Below, piece after piece: positions 8,464 through 17,191 of a stretch of DNA of 64,000 bases. The position numbers and the translations under genes were made by a program. Below the pieces are notes generated by a model. That model saw nothing but the letters and a program-made list of their open reading frames with translations, was not told where the DNA came from and searched no databases. The stretch spans positions 62,001 through 126,000 of the forward strand of contig NZ_OANU01000023.1 in NCBI RefSeq assembly GCF_900089835.1. Direction: 5' to 3'. The stretch comes from Vibrio thalassae (lineage in GTDB: Bacteria; Pseudomonadota; Gammaproteobacteria; Enterobacterales; Vibrionaceae). The first letter of the stretch is position 1. The number at the start of each line of letters is the position of its first letter.

Positions 8464-9227
8464 TGCTGTCTGTCGAGAAATTGAACGTTGCCTATGGCAA
8501 TAACACCATTATTGAAAATCTGAATTTGACGATTCCGAAAGGTAAAATTACTGCGTTAATTGGTCCCAATGGATGTGGAAAGTCCACGTTGTTGAAAACA
8601 TTAGCGCGGATAAACAAGCCTAAATCTGGAAGAGTCCTACTTGATTCTACGCCCTTAGATGAGTACGGCTCCAAGTCGTTGGCCAGACGCCTTTCTATGC
8701 TCCCGCAAACCCATACCAGCCCAGAAGGCATCACGATTCAAAAACTGGTGGAGTATGGCCGCGCGCCTTATACCTCTCACTGGGGCAAATTGTCCTCTGA
8801 AGATAAAGCGATTGTAGCGAATGCTATGCAAGCAACTGGTGTAGATACACTTGCACAAAGCCCAATTGATGCGCTCTCCGGAGGTCAAAGACAACGTGCG
8901 TGGATCACAATGATCGTGGCTCAGGATACTGAAATCGTGATGCTTGATGAGCCAACGACTTATTTGGATCTATCTCATCAAATTGAGCTCATGCGAATGA
9001 TGCAAGATATGCATGCACAAGGAAAAACGGTGATTGTGGTACTGCACGATTTAAATCAAGCCTGTCGTTACTGCGATCATTTAGTGGTGCTAAAGCAAGG
9101 GCAACTCGTAACCCATGGCACTCCAAAAGACGTGTTTACCCAATCGTTATTAAAAGAAGTCTTTGACCTTGATGCGTTGGTGATTGAAGACCCAATTTCT
9201 GGTTCACCTATGTGTGTAGCACGATAA
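8463..9227 (+). CDS. Iron-siderophore ABC transporter ATP-binding protein (FecE type)
   Basis: 254 residues with a full ATPase: Walker A GPNGCGKST, Q-loop near MLPQTH, signature LSGGQRQRAWI, Walker B IVMLDEPT, and the switch His in VLHDLNQA. It powers the permease pair and is the last gene of the tightly overlapping four-gene block. The FecE/FhuC-type subfamily is supported by the DLNQACRYCDHLVVLKQG stretch. Confidence 0.92.
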   Translation: MLSVEKLNVAYGNNTIIENLNLTIPKGKITALIGPNGCGKSTLLKTLARINKPKSGRVLLDSTPLDEYGSKSLARRLSMLPQTHTSPEGITIQKLVEYGRAPYTSHWGKLSSEDKAIVANAMQATGVDTLAQSPIDALSGGQRQRAWITMIVAQDTEIVMLDEPTTYLDLSHQIELMRMMQDMHAQGKTVIVVLHDLNQACRYCDHLVVLKQGQLVTHGTPKDVFTQSLLKEVFDLDALVIEDPISGSPMCVAR

Positions 9228-9276
9228 TTATATCAATAGGTTATAGATCGCCTTTCGTTAATAATAATAACGCTAT

Positions 9277-9291
9277 TGATAACTATTATCA
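9277..9291. promoter_or_regulatory. Fur box before the TonB-dependent receptor
   Basis: TGATAACTATTATCA matches 14 of 15 positions of the 7-1-7 Fur consensus. It lies about 50 bases upstream of the receptor start, so the receptor probably has its own iron-repressed promoter apart from the ABC operon. Confidence 0.8.
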
Positions 9292-9342
9292 AAAGCATTA
9301 ATATCGCCACCCTAATGAGAAACACAGTGGTAATCAGGACAC

Positions 9343-11517
9343 ATGGCAAATCAAACTGGGAAGAAAGTCGTCTCCCTTTCGCTTCTCGCTCTGTCAATCG
9401 GACAAGCATTTGCGACAGAAGAAGTAAACGAATCACAGCCAACAAACAAACAGAAAACTGACGAAAATATGGTCGTTACTGCGACCCGCTACAGTCAAGA
9501 TACAAATAAAATTCCGGGCTCAGTTCATGTCATTTCAGAAAAAGAACTGGAACAACAAACTGCGGTATCCGATGACCTAACCAGTGTTATCGCCAACCTA
9601 GTTCCGGGCATGACACCAAGTCGACAAAAGCTATCTACCCAAGGTGAAAACCTTCGTGGACGTACCGCACTTATCATGGTCGACGGTGTTCCGCAAAATA
9701 ACCCACTTCGCAATGGTAACCGTAACGGTTACACCGTAGATTCTTCAATGCTTGAGCGTGTGGAAGTGGTTCAAGGGGCAAGTGCCGTACAAGGTAACGG
9801 CGCCACTGGCGGTATCATTAACTACGTAACCAAAAGTGCTAAACCAGGCGACCATTGGAAGCAGACCGTTGGAACACGCGTAACCTCAAACCTAAAGGAA
9901 GATGGTACAGGCGGTAAAGTCTATTACAATCTGAGCCAGTATGACGAAGATTACGATCTCTTTATTGGCGGTGCGTGGGAGCAACAAGGGCTGTATTACG
10001 ATGGTAATGGCAACCCGATCGGCATGAACTCCATCCAAGGTGAAACGCAAGATTCCAATGCCACAAACTTTCTCGCTAAAGGCGGCTATAACTTTGATGG
10101 CGGCAATCAACGCGTCAGCTTCAGTGCTAGTCGCTACCACCTAAAAGGCAACCAGAACTACGTTAGTGTTCCTGGCGACTGGCAAAATGGCATTCCGGGA
10201 ACCGTGGTTCCGGGTACGCCTTCTGGCGATCCTACGTCAAACTATGCGGAACTGTATAACTTTGGTTATGACCACTATGACTTCTTTGGTGGCGAGCTGA
10301 AATTCCAAGCCTTTTACCAAGACTTTGAAGCAGTATTTGGTGAAGCATCGTGGTGGCCTACTCAGAATAAACAGTACGACCAAGGCGCTATCGTTTCAAC
10401 CAAGAAAGGCTTTAAGCTGAGTTACGTTAAAACCGACCTTCTTGGTTGGGATGATAGTTGGGTAATCGGGCTTGATGGATTAGAAGATACCACTAAGCAA
10501 AAACTGACGCAGTCTGGTAAAGACGTCACTCCCGATATGAAATACCAAAGTCTCGCACCATTTGTGCAAGGCGATATGTTGGTGACTGACTCTTTGCGTT
10601 TGTCGGGTGGTGTTCGCTTCGAGAATACCAAAGTAACCGTCGCAGATGGTCAAACGCTTTGGGGTTATGGTAATGCTGGTCATCGTCAGGTTGATATTAT
10701 TGGTGGCGAGCAAAACTTCTCTCAAGCCGTCTTTAATGCCGGTGCTGTCTATGACTTTACCTCAAGTATCAGTTCATTCGTTGGCTTTAGCCAAGGCTTT
10801 GGTTTACCAGACATTGGACGTGTGCTGCGCGGTAACTGGATTGGCGGTCCAAATGTCGTAGCTCCTGTTGGCGATGCACCGATCGACTTTAACACCATGC
10901 CAGCGGTGAAACCTGTTGTCACCGATAACTACGAAGTAGGACTAAGCTACAGCGATGACAAATGGTTTGTGAGCGGCAGTACTTATATGTCTATTGCTAA
11001 AGATGGGGCCAACCTAAGCCTAAACAGCGGTGGGACCTATGATGTTGTGCGCCAACGTACAGACATTAAAGGCTACGAATTCACAGCGTCGTACAACATT
11101 CTGCCTAACACGCAAATTCAGGCGTTATACGCTCACGTAGAAGGTCAAGTGGATACCAACCAAGACGGTTCGGTAGATAGCAACATGGACCTAAAAAACC
11201 TATCGCCTGACCGCTTATTGATGGCCGTTAACCACAGCTTCTCAGATCGTTGGAATGGTCGCCTACAGTACAATCATCTGTTCTCCCGCAGCAAAGAGAA
11301 AAACGATGCGGGTAGTGCACAGCAGTTTGACGGCTATGGCTTGATGGATGTATCTATGTTTTACGATATGCAGCGTTACGGTCGCATTAGTGTCGGTATT
11401 GAGAACCTCTTGAACGAGCAGTACATCAACTACTTCAGCCAGATACGTCACCATAATGCGTACTACTTCTCTGGTCGTGGTCGAACGTTTAGCCTAGGTT
11501 ACGAAATCGACTTTTAG
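9343..11517 (+). CDS. TonB-dependent ferric siderophore receptor
   Basis: 724 residues. A signal peptide (to about AFAT) is followed by a TonB-box-like stretch (MVVTATRYS), the plug domain (ELEQQTAVSDDLTSVIANLVPG, LRGRTALIMVDGVPQ, GASAVQGNGATGGIINYVTK) and a 22-strand barrel ending in aromatic FSLGYEIDF. It would bring a ferric siderophore across the outer membrane with TonB energy. The plug resembles IutA/PvuA-type receptors for carboxylate or citrate-hydroxamate siderophores, but this is inference. It sits downstream of its ABC transporter, whereas in fecABCDE the receptor comes first. AGGA precedes the ATG, and a strong terminator follows. Confidence 0.9.
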   Translation: MANQTGKKVVSLSLLALSIGQAFATEEVNESQPTNKQKTDENMVVTATRYSQDTNKIPGSVHVISEKELEQQTAVSDDLTSVIANLVPGMTPSRQKLSTQGENLRGRTALIMVDGVPQNNPLRNGNRNGYTVDSSMLERVEVVQGASAVQGNGATGGIINYVTKSAKPGDHWKQTVGTRVTSNLKEDGTGGKVYYNLSQYDEDYDLFIGGAWEQQGLYYDGNGNPIGMNSIQGETQDSNATNFLAKGGYNFDGGNQRVSFSASRYHLKGNQNYVSVPGDWQNGIPGTVVPGTPSGDPTSNYAELYNFGYDHYDFFGGELKFQAFYQDFEAVFGEASWWPTQNKQYDQGAIVSTKKGFKLSYVKTDLLGWDDSWVIGLDGLEDTTKQKLTQSGKDVTPDMKYQSLAPFVQGDMLVTDSLRLSGGVRFENTKVTVADGQTLWGYGNAGHRQVDIIGGEQNFSQAVFNAGAVYDFTSSISSFVGFSQGFGLPDIGRVLRGNWIGGPNVVAPVGDAPIDFNTMPAVKPVVTDNYEVGLSYSDDKWFVSGSTYMSIAKDGANLSLNSGGTYDVVRQRTDIKGYEFTASYNILPNTQIQALYAHVEGQVDTNQDGSVDSNMDLKNLSPDRLLMAVNHSFSDRWNGRLQYNHLFSRSKEKNDAGSAQQFDGYGLMDVSMFYDMQRYGRISVGIENLLNEQYINYFSQIRHHNAYYFSGRGRTFSLGYEIDF

Positions 11518-11533
11518 TCACTCGCCACACTAG

Positions 11534-11568
11534 AAAAAAGCCCGCTTCATCAATAAAGCGGGCTTTTT
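11534..11568 (+). terminator. Rho-independent terminator after the receptor gene
   Basis: A GC-rich stem (AAGCCCGCTT paired with AAGCGGGCTT) is flanked by A- and T-runs. It lies between the receptor and the convergent add gene and is probably bidirectional. Confidence 0.92.
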
Positions 11569-11586
11569 GTATTTAAATCACACCAA

Positions 11587-12576
11587 TTAAACGGCTAGTA
11601 GTTGCTGTTTCGTCGCATCGTCAGTAAAAGCAGCATTCACGCTGTTACGGTAAATGTGCATATATTCTTCTTCGGACAAACCAAACTGCTCAATCACCAA
11701 TTGGACTTCTTTCGTCATCGTCGTGTTGGATACGGTGCGATTGTCAGTATTGATGGTGACAGGTATTCCGCGTTGACGGAAATCCTCGATGGGGTGCGCT
11801 GTCATACTTTCGACCGCCTTTGTCTGAACATTACTGCTTGGACAGGTTTCTAGCGCGACTTGTTTGTCGTGCACCAAGTCAAAAGCCTGTTGATGCGTTG
11901 CGATATGAATGCCATGCCCCACACGCTCTGCTCCCAACATGGTGATGGCATCGTAAACGTTTTGCCCTTCACCTTGCTCACCTGCATGAATCGTCACGTT
12001 TAATCCCTGCTCTTTTGCGTATTTCGCAAACGAAATAAATTTCTCGCAAAATCCAAGTTCTTCTCCGCCAGCAAGGTCAAAAGCTGCGACACCTTTACCT
12101 AGATACGTCGCGCCAACATCAATGACATCGTTGATCTCGTCCGTTGGCATATGACGTAGCAAAGACAAAATAATGTTACCCTTAATGCCATGCACGTCTT
12201 CTGCTCGTTTCATACCTGCCACGACCGAGCTAATGATCTCTTCAACATTTAGCCCCTTTTCTTTGTGCAACAGCGGACCAAAGCGTACTTCCATGTATTT
12301 TACATTTTCAAGCGCCGCATCTTCGTAGACTTCAAAGGCAATGCGTTCCAATGCCTCTTTGGTTTGCATGACTGATAGCGGTAAGTCAAAACGTTTTAAG
12401 TACTCAAGCAAATTAGGACACGTCTCAGGAGCAATCATTAAATCACGAATAACCTCAATATCCTGAGAGGGAATATCAATACCCTGAATAGAGGCCAATT
12501 CGATGATGGTTTCAGGTCGCACGCTGCCATCTAAGTGACAATGAAGGTCGATTTTTGGGAGTTGTTGATAGTTCAT
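11587..12576 (-). CDS. add: Adenosine deaminase
   Basis: 329 residues, close to the 333 of E. coli Add. It converts adenosine to inosine and ammonia in purine salvage. Metal and catalytic blocks are visible: [10 protein letters not shown] near the N-terminus, the HAGEQG block with the catalytic Glu, GHGIHIATH, the [10 protein letters not shown] block, and NTDNRT near the end with the metal-binding and general-base Asp region. The start at 12576 is preceded by AGAGGT; a longer frame to 12603 lacks a ribosome site. It is convergent with the receptor and divergent from the small outer-membrane protein gene. Confidence 0.93.
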   Translation of the reverse strand: MNYQQLPKIDLHCHLDGSVRPETIIELASIQGIDIPSQDIEVIRDLMIAPETCPNLLEYLKRFDLPLSVMQTKEALERIAFEVYEDAALENVKYMEVRFGPLLHKEKGLNVEEIISSVVAGMKRAEDVHGIKGNIILSLLRHMPTDEINDVIDVGATYLGKGVAAFDLAGGEELGFCEKFISFAKYAKEQGLNVTIHAGEQGEGQNVYDAITMLGAERVGHGIHIATHQQAFDLVHDKQVALETCPSSNVQTKAVESMTAHPIEDFRQRGIPVTINTDNRTVSNTTMTKEVQLVIEQFGLSEEEYMHIYRNSVNAAFTDDATKQQLLAV

Positions 12577-12971
12577 CGTTACCTCTGTTGGAATGATTGA
12601 CAAGCCTCACTTTTCTATCTACCTAGTTTGGATACGTACAGAAATGTGACAAGCTCATTCACTTGTTACATAAACATACATTAACCATCACTAAGTTCGC
12701 CAGAAAATGGGGAGCATTTATACTGATTAATTCCAAACAAAGCCACTTTCAGGTTCCTTTTTTTAGTGACTTAGATCAAAATTTATTAGTTAAACGTTTG
12801 CTTCTAAAAACGGACCCAACGGCTTCTCTGGCAAGCATACCGCTCATTAATCACCCAAATAGAACTCGACAGTTCACACACAATGCATTACATTTCCTGT
12901 ACAGACGCTCGATTCGAAACTCTTTACAGTACGCCTCGAACAAATTTATCGACTATTCAATAGGTATTAGA
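12577..12971. other. Divergent intergenic region between add and an outer-membrane protein gene
   Basis: About 395 bases hold the promoters of the two divergent genes. One CRP-like motif is marked separately. The plus-strand reading frame that crosses the stretch lacks protein-like character and I regard it as non-coding. Confidence 0.5.
12765..12780. promoter_or_regulatory. CRP-like site upstream of the outer-membrane protein gene
   Basis: AGTGA-6-TCAAA resembles the CRP consensus TGTGA-6-TCACA, with the left half strong and the right half partial. It lies about 190 bases before the barrel gene and about 190 before add, so its target is not clear. Confidence 0.35.
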
Positions 12972-13541
12972 ATGAAAAAAGCAGTGGCTCTCGCTTTAAC
13001 GACATTATTTGCAACTAGCGCATTTGCAGGAGCAGCAGACCCAGGTTTTTACGTGGGTGGTGGTTACGGACTAACTAAAAGTAAAATCAAAAGTCTTGAC
13101 AGTAATAGCGATGGTTCAATCGATGCGGGTCACTCACTAAGAGCTTATGGTGGTTACGCCTTTAACCGCATCGTGTCTCTAGAGGGTTCGTACACTAAGT
13201 ACGGTAAAGCAGAAGAAGGTCAAGGTTACTCTTGGGATCCAAGTGCACTAGCACTTACTGCAAACCTTGGTTACACGTTCGATAGTGGCTTCCGCCCATT
13301 TGCTACTCTTGGTCTATCTTACCTAGACCTTAACGAGTCTGGTGCCAAACTATTTAACAGCGATTCTGGTACCGCTTTCCGTTACGGTATCGGTGTTGAG
13401 TACATGCCTGCGCAAGTTGAAGGTCTAGGTATCCGCTTAGCGTATGAAGCTGACGCATTCAAGATTGAAAGTGCTCAAGGTCAGGACAACGAAACTCTAA
13501 ACGTTGGCTCTCTGTACCTAGGTGCATCATACAAATTCTAA
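12972..13541 (+). CDS. OmpA-like/OmpX-like small outer-membrane beta-barrel protein
   Basis: 189 residues. A signal peptide (MKKAVALALTTLFATSAFAG) precedes a mature part with the eight-strand barrel pattern: PGFYVGGGYGLTKSK, LRAYGGYAFNRIVSLEGSY, LTANLGYTF, FRPFATLGLSYLD, FRYGIGVEYMP, LGIRLAYEADAF, and the terminal LYLGASYKF with a C-terminal Phe as expected for Bam substrates. No OmpA peptidoglycan domain follows. The ATG at 12972 is chosen because the signal peptide starts there. Codon use (many CTA, GGT, AAC) suggests good expression. The role is unknown; such barrels serve in envelope stability or adhesion. Confidence 0.85.
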   Translation: MKKAVALALTTLFATSAFAGAADPGFYVGGGYGLTKSKIKSLDSNSDGSIDAGHSLRAYGGYAFNRIVSLEGSYTKYGKAEEGQGYSWDPSALALTANLGYTFDSGFRPFATLGLSYLDLNESGAKLFNSDSGTAFRYGIGVEYMPAQVEGLGIRLAYEADAFKIESAQGQDNETLNVGSLYLGASYKF

Positions 13542-13578
13542 GCAACTCTAAACACGTCAGTTAGAGCTTAACGACCCT

Positions 13579-13609
13579 AAAAGCCACTTCCCCTATGAAG
13601 TGGCTTTTT
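13579..13609 (+). terminator. Rho-independent terminator after the barrel gene
   Basis: AAAAGCCACTTC pairs with GAAGTGGCTTTT around a short loop, followed by T and A bases. It ends the barrel gene. Confidence 0.9.
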
Positions 13610-13846
13610 ATTATCGAGAAAACAACCTTAACCTGTTTCCAACCAACTGATTTAGCTCAAACAGAGAGCAAAAATCGACGACTAAGAGAGTTGCGTTCCA
13701 ATTCACTAGCAAAACCCTCGAAATAAAGCCGTCATTATTATCAGGTGAGAAACACCATCAATCCCTTTACAGCGTGACTTGCGGTAAGAACCAACGCTGA
13801 ATCTTGACGTTAACTTCGCCTATCTGATTACACCGAATCAGTCACT

Positions 13847-14035
13847 TTAATCACATTTTTCATCTGACCCTTTATTTGCTTCCTTTGGATATTGGAATAT
13901 AGGCATCGATTTGGGCATCCAAAACTCACACGCGACGCGCGTCATGGTTGTTGGGTTTCCCCATGCATTACAAAGGTTTTTTTGCTGAGATTTCGCTCGA
14001 GAAAACTGCCGACAAGTACCGCACACCATTTCCAT
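13847..14035 (-). CDS. Small Cys-rich protein, possible zinc-ribbon-like fold
   Basis: 62 residues. Four cysteines are spaced as a CGTC pair near the N-terminus (residues 5 and 8) and two single Cys (about 22 and 36), and there is a fifth at residue 61. This spacing could bind one zinc ion. AAGGAAG lies nine bases before the ATG, an excellent ribosome site, which is the main reason to accept such a short frame. The flanks (13610-13846 and 14036-14243) hold no other gene I can support. I do not recognise the family. Confidence 0.55.
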   Translation of the reverse strand: MEMVCGTCRQFSRAKSQQKNLCNAWGNPTTMTRVACEFWMPKSMPIFQYPKEANKGSDEKCD

Positions 14036-14243
14036 ATTCGTTGTCTTCCTTAAAAGTCAGTTATGTATAAAACCTATGCTAATTCACACCATTGATAGCA
14101 AACTTGATGTTGAGCAAATTCCGGCAAATTATCCGAAAGCACTTTTATCACAGAATGAGAAATGGCAATAAGATTTTTGTTTCCTTTCTTATTCAGTAGG
14201 AATATAAATTGCTTAATTAGTTTTGATAATAGATAACACAGAT

Positions 14244-14978
14244 ATGGGAAATACACAGCAACCCACAACTCAGGTTAACGAAAAACCACTGCAACTTTTA
14301 ATGCAAGTTGCCGTGTCCGATTCACCTGTTTCAGCGAAAGATTTAAGCATCCAATTGGGCGTTCCACTTAGTAGCCTTTATCGTCATATAAAGCTACTCA
14401 AAGAGTGGAACCTTATTGAGGAGAGTCCACATGATAAAACATTGATTGTTGGACCTGCTGCTCTGATGCTCATGCATAGCTATCAATCAAGTACCCATAA
14501 CCTTGAGGCGATTGAGAGCATACTGTTTCGTTTGCAAAAACAAACTGGCGAAATGTCGGCCTATATGGTGCCTGTTGGCTACCGAGCCCTTTGCGTCAGC
14601 CTACAAGAAAGTGCGCAAGCACTGCGATGCAGTTATGTAAGAGGTCAGAGTCAACCTTTACTGCGTGGTGCTTCTTCAAAAGTTATGCTGGCTTATTTAC
14701 CCGAGTCTCGTTGCGAAAAAATATTGCGTCATTTTGGTGAACATGACCATGTCGCTGATTGGAACAAAGAATTGGAGCAAATTCGCCGTCAGGGTTTTGC
14801 TATCAGTACTTCTGAGTTCGACCCAGGCGTCACAGGTATCAGTGCGCCGGTAATGAAAGGCTCAAAGTTAATTGGAGCTGTTTCCATTATGGCTCCTGCC
14901 TATCGTGTAGAAGCCAACAAGGACAGGTTCATTCTACATGTATTGCAAGCAGCAAGGGCGCTGCCGCCAGAAAGGTAA
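14244..14978 (+). CDS. IclR-family transcriptional regulator
   Basis: 244 residues. An N-terminal winged helix (LLMQVAVSDSPVSAKDLSIQLG then LSSLYRHIKLLKEWNLIEES) is followed by the IclR ligand-binding domain, with GEMSAYMVPVG, LLRGASSKVMLAYLPE and GFAISTSEFDPGVTGISAPV as family marks. The ATG at 14244 is preferred to an in-frame TTG at 14223. Six bases separate it from the arginase-like gene, so the two are probably co-transcribed and the regulator may control or sense what that protein handles. The effector is unknown. Confidence 0.85.
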   Translation: MGNTQQPTTQVNEKPLQLLMQVAVSDSPVSAKDLSIQLGVPLSSLYRHIKLLKEWNLIEESPHDKTLIVGPAALMLMHSYQSSTHNLEAIESILFRLQKQTGEMSAYMVPVGYRALCVSLQESAQALRCSYVRGQSQPLLRGASSKVMLAYLPESRCEKILRHFGEHDHVADWNKELEQIRRQGFAISTSEFDPGVTGISAPVMKGSKLIGAVSIMAPAYRVEANKDRFILHVLQAARALPPER

Positions 14979-14984
14979 TTCATC

Positions 14985-15839
14985 ATGCTCAACGTCTTCA
15001 AACAGATCTGGAAACGTCGTTATCATCCTGCTTTAGAGAGCCACCTGTCTGTATTTACGGTATCGGAAGCTATCAAGCCTATGAACAACGCCCAGTTTGA
15101 AGACGCGGATTCCCTTCTTGAAACAGCCTATGATTGGTTAAGTGCTCAACAGAACTCTAATTCAATGAGAAACATAGGCCACTATCCAATCTTAGGTTCT
15201 TATTGCTCTGAGAGACCATATTTCGAAAGCCCAGTTGCCAAACGTGACTTTACTGGTCATCTGAATCAGCAACTTTCTGTTGGTGCCATGCCTATGGTCA
15301 TCACGAATTGCCATGAAACCCTACTCGACATCATTCCTAATCTTCTCGTCGACAAAGATGAAATTGGGATTGTGAATATCAACTCTGAGTTATTGCTCGA
15401 TCAATGTTTAGACATCACGGTTGGCTCTATGTTGCATTTTGCCCTCAATCGCTATAATGAGTGTCGAGCCTTTCACATCGGCATCGACAATCATCGCTGC
15501 AACAAAAAACAACTAGAGTATGCGGAAGATATGGGCTGTGATTGGTTATTATCTAACGAAGTGATCTATCGCAACCGAGCGATGATAAAAGAGCAGCTTG
15601 CACGATTTATCAGTCATTGCGATAAACTTGTTGTCACTATTGATTTGCCTTCTATCTCTAGACACAACTCAAATTTAGAGAAACACAAACTTGACATAGC
15701 TATGGTATTGCGAGTCCTGCGTCAGTGTTTGGCATCAGATAAAGTGCTTTTAGTACAACTGGCTGGCTCGAAAGAACAACACATTTATTCTAAGCCTACC
15801 CAACTTCTTGTTCAGGAAACGGGATTGTTTTTTTCCTAA
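14985..15839 (+). CDS. Arginase/HutG-fold protein with lost metal ligands (probable pseudoenzyme)
   Basis: 284 residues. The order of blocks follows ureohydrolases of the formiminoglutamase type: PMVITNCHETLLD matches the GGGHE block, IGIVNINSELLL matches the FDAHFD block, FHIGIDNH follows, and LVVTIDLPSIS matches the TIDLDVL block. Of the six usual Mn ligands only His110 and Asp220 remain by my alignment. The DAHxD residues have become Asn133, Glu135 and Leu137, and the second Asp of DxD has become Pro222. It therefore probably cannot bind the normal two-metal centre. It may serve as a binding or regulatory protein paired with the IclR gene just upstream. Assignment is by motif order only. 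Confidence 0.6.
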   Translation: MLNVFKQIWKRRYHPALESHLSVFTVSEAIKPMNNAQFEDADSLLETAYDWLSAQQNSNSMRNIGHYPILGSYCSERPYFESPVAKRDFTGHLNQQLSVGAMPMVITNCHETLLDIIPNLLVDKDEIGIVNINSELLLDQCLDITVGSMLHFALNRYNECRAFHIGIDNHRCNKKQLEYAEDMGCDWLLSNEVIYRNRAMIKEQLARFISHCDKLVVTIDLPSISRHNSNLEKHKLDIAMVLRVLRQCLASDKVLLVQLAGSKEQHIYSKPTQLLVQETGLFFS

Positions 15840-15850
15840 CCAAGTCACTG

Positions 15851-16174
15851 TTATTCTTGGTAACGAGCGAGAAACATTTCGGTGCTAGATAACGCAAGCT
15901 GGTGAGCTTCCTCATCTTTTAAGGTGTCGCTCAAAACCATTAATTGTGGCCAGAAACAGCTGCCCTTAATTAAGCTATGCAGTTGGACGCTTGCCACATG
16001 GATATCAGCAATATTGAGCTGCTTTTGGTCATGCTGCTGCTCTAACCATCGATACAGCGCAGCTTCCTGTTTAGATATTTTTCCGCCTGAGCTTTTTGCT
16101 CCTCTGGTCGATAGAGCTGTACGCCCTACCACGTTATCTGCCAAGGTCAGCAAGACACTAGTGCAAACTGGTTA
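15851..16174 (-). pseudogene. C-terminal remnant of a TetR-family regulator
   Basis: An open stretch of about 107 codons ends in IADIHVASVQLHSLIKGSCFWPQLM followed by a helix and FLARYQE. This matches the C-terminal ligand-binding half of AefR-like TetR regulators. No helix-turn-helix part precedes it: the frame runs into a stop near 16172, and the only possible start is a TTG at 16153 without a good ribosome site. I read it as a truncated, probably inactive gene. A short functional protein cannot be excluded. Confidence 0.45.
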
Positions 16175-16415
16175 ACTCAGCAGCTAAAACTGCGCTAATT
16201 CCTCCCTTATTAACAAGCGTTTGGTTTATAAATCAAACGCTTTTTTCATGCTTACCCTAGCAGTTTACCGTCAAACCACCACAATAGAGATGCCTGTTAT
16301 TTAACCACATGACGATACATAATTTTAACAATTGAAATTTTTATACATTTTTATTGCATAAATAACAATTATAATAGTATAGTGCACAGAGTGATTTTTA
16401 ATGCAGTAAATCAGC

Positions 16416-17143
16416 ATGGGTATTCAAGCAAACAAGCTCAATAAGTTCTATGGTGAAACGCAAGTTTTGCACGATGTCAGTTTTCATTGTGGGAAAGGTG
16501 AAACCTTAGTTCTTCTAGGTCCAAGTGGCGCTGGTAAAAGCTCCCTACTTCGTCTTCTCAATCTACTAGAAACCGCAGATAGTGGTGCGCTTAGTATTGC
16601 TAATAACAGCTATGATTTCAGTAAACAAGTTACTGAAAACAAGGTTTAGCGCTGCGCAAGCAAGTAGGTATGGTTTTCCAACAATACAACCTCTGGCCCC
16701 ATATGACAGTCATGGAAAACCTAATTGAAGCGCCAACTAAAGTCGCTGGTATGTCAAAAGACCAAGCTACCCAAGAAGCCCTCAAGATGCTTTCCACCCT
16801 TCAACTCTCTGACAAAGCCGATGCATGGCCACTGCAATTGTCAGGTGGGCAGCAACAGCGAGTCGCGATTGCCCGAGCATTGATGATGAAGCCTGAAGTA
16901 TTGCTTTTTGACGAACCTACTGCAGCACTCGACCCAGAAATCACTACACAAATTGTCAATATCATCAATGAATTAAGTGAAACGGGCATCACTCAAGTTG
17001 TGGTGACACACGAAGTTGATTTTGCGAAGAAAATCGCGAGCCATGTTCTTTATCTCGAAAAAGGTCGAGTCATTGAACATGGAACCAAAGATGCATTTAA
17101 ACACCCTGCTACCAAAGCGTTTGCTGATTATTTAACACACTAG
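16416..17143 (+). pseudogene. artP: Arginine ABC transporter ATPase ArtP, broken by a frameshift
   Basis: The first part (16416-16649) carries Walker A GPSGAGKSS and the start of the domain. The second part (from about 16646) carries [16 protein letters not shown], the signature [15 protein letters not shown], Walker [13 protein letters not shown] and the switch His in [10 protein letters not shown]. Together they give a full ArtP of about 242 residues, very like E. coli ArtP. The frame breaks at GTTTAGCG (T-run 16645-16647): one more T would give Val-Leu-Ala-Leu-Arg and join both parts. As written, the protein stops at TAG 16647-16649. It is either a recent mutation, an assembly error in a T-run, or recoding. 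It heads artPIQM. AT-rich DNA upstream may hold a weak ArgR site, which I could not confirm. Confidence 0.9.
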
Positions 17144-17191
17144 ATAACGTTAAAGGTTGCTCTGTAAGGCAATCTAACAAGGAGAATTATC

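Noticed and set aside
12663..12971. N-terminal extension of the small barrel gene
   Set aside because: The signal peptide starts at 12972 and the upstream codons look non-coding.
14074..14268. 64-codon minus-strand frame before the IclR gene
   Set aside because: It overlaps the IclR start and looks like AT-rich chance reading.
16339..16358. ArgR operator upstream of artP
   Set aside because: The AT-rich stretch only partly fits the ARG-box pattern, so it is not listed as a site.
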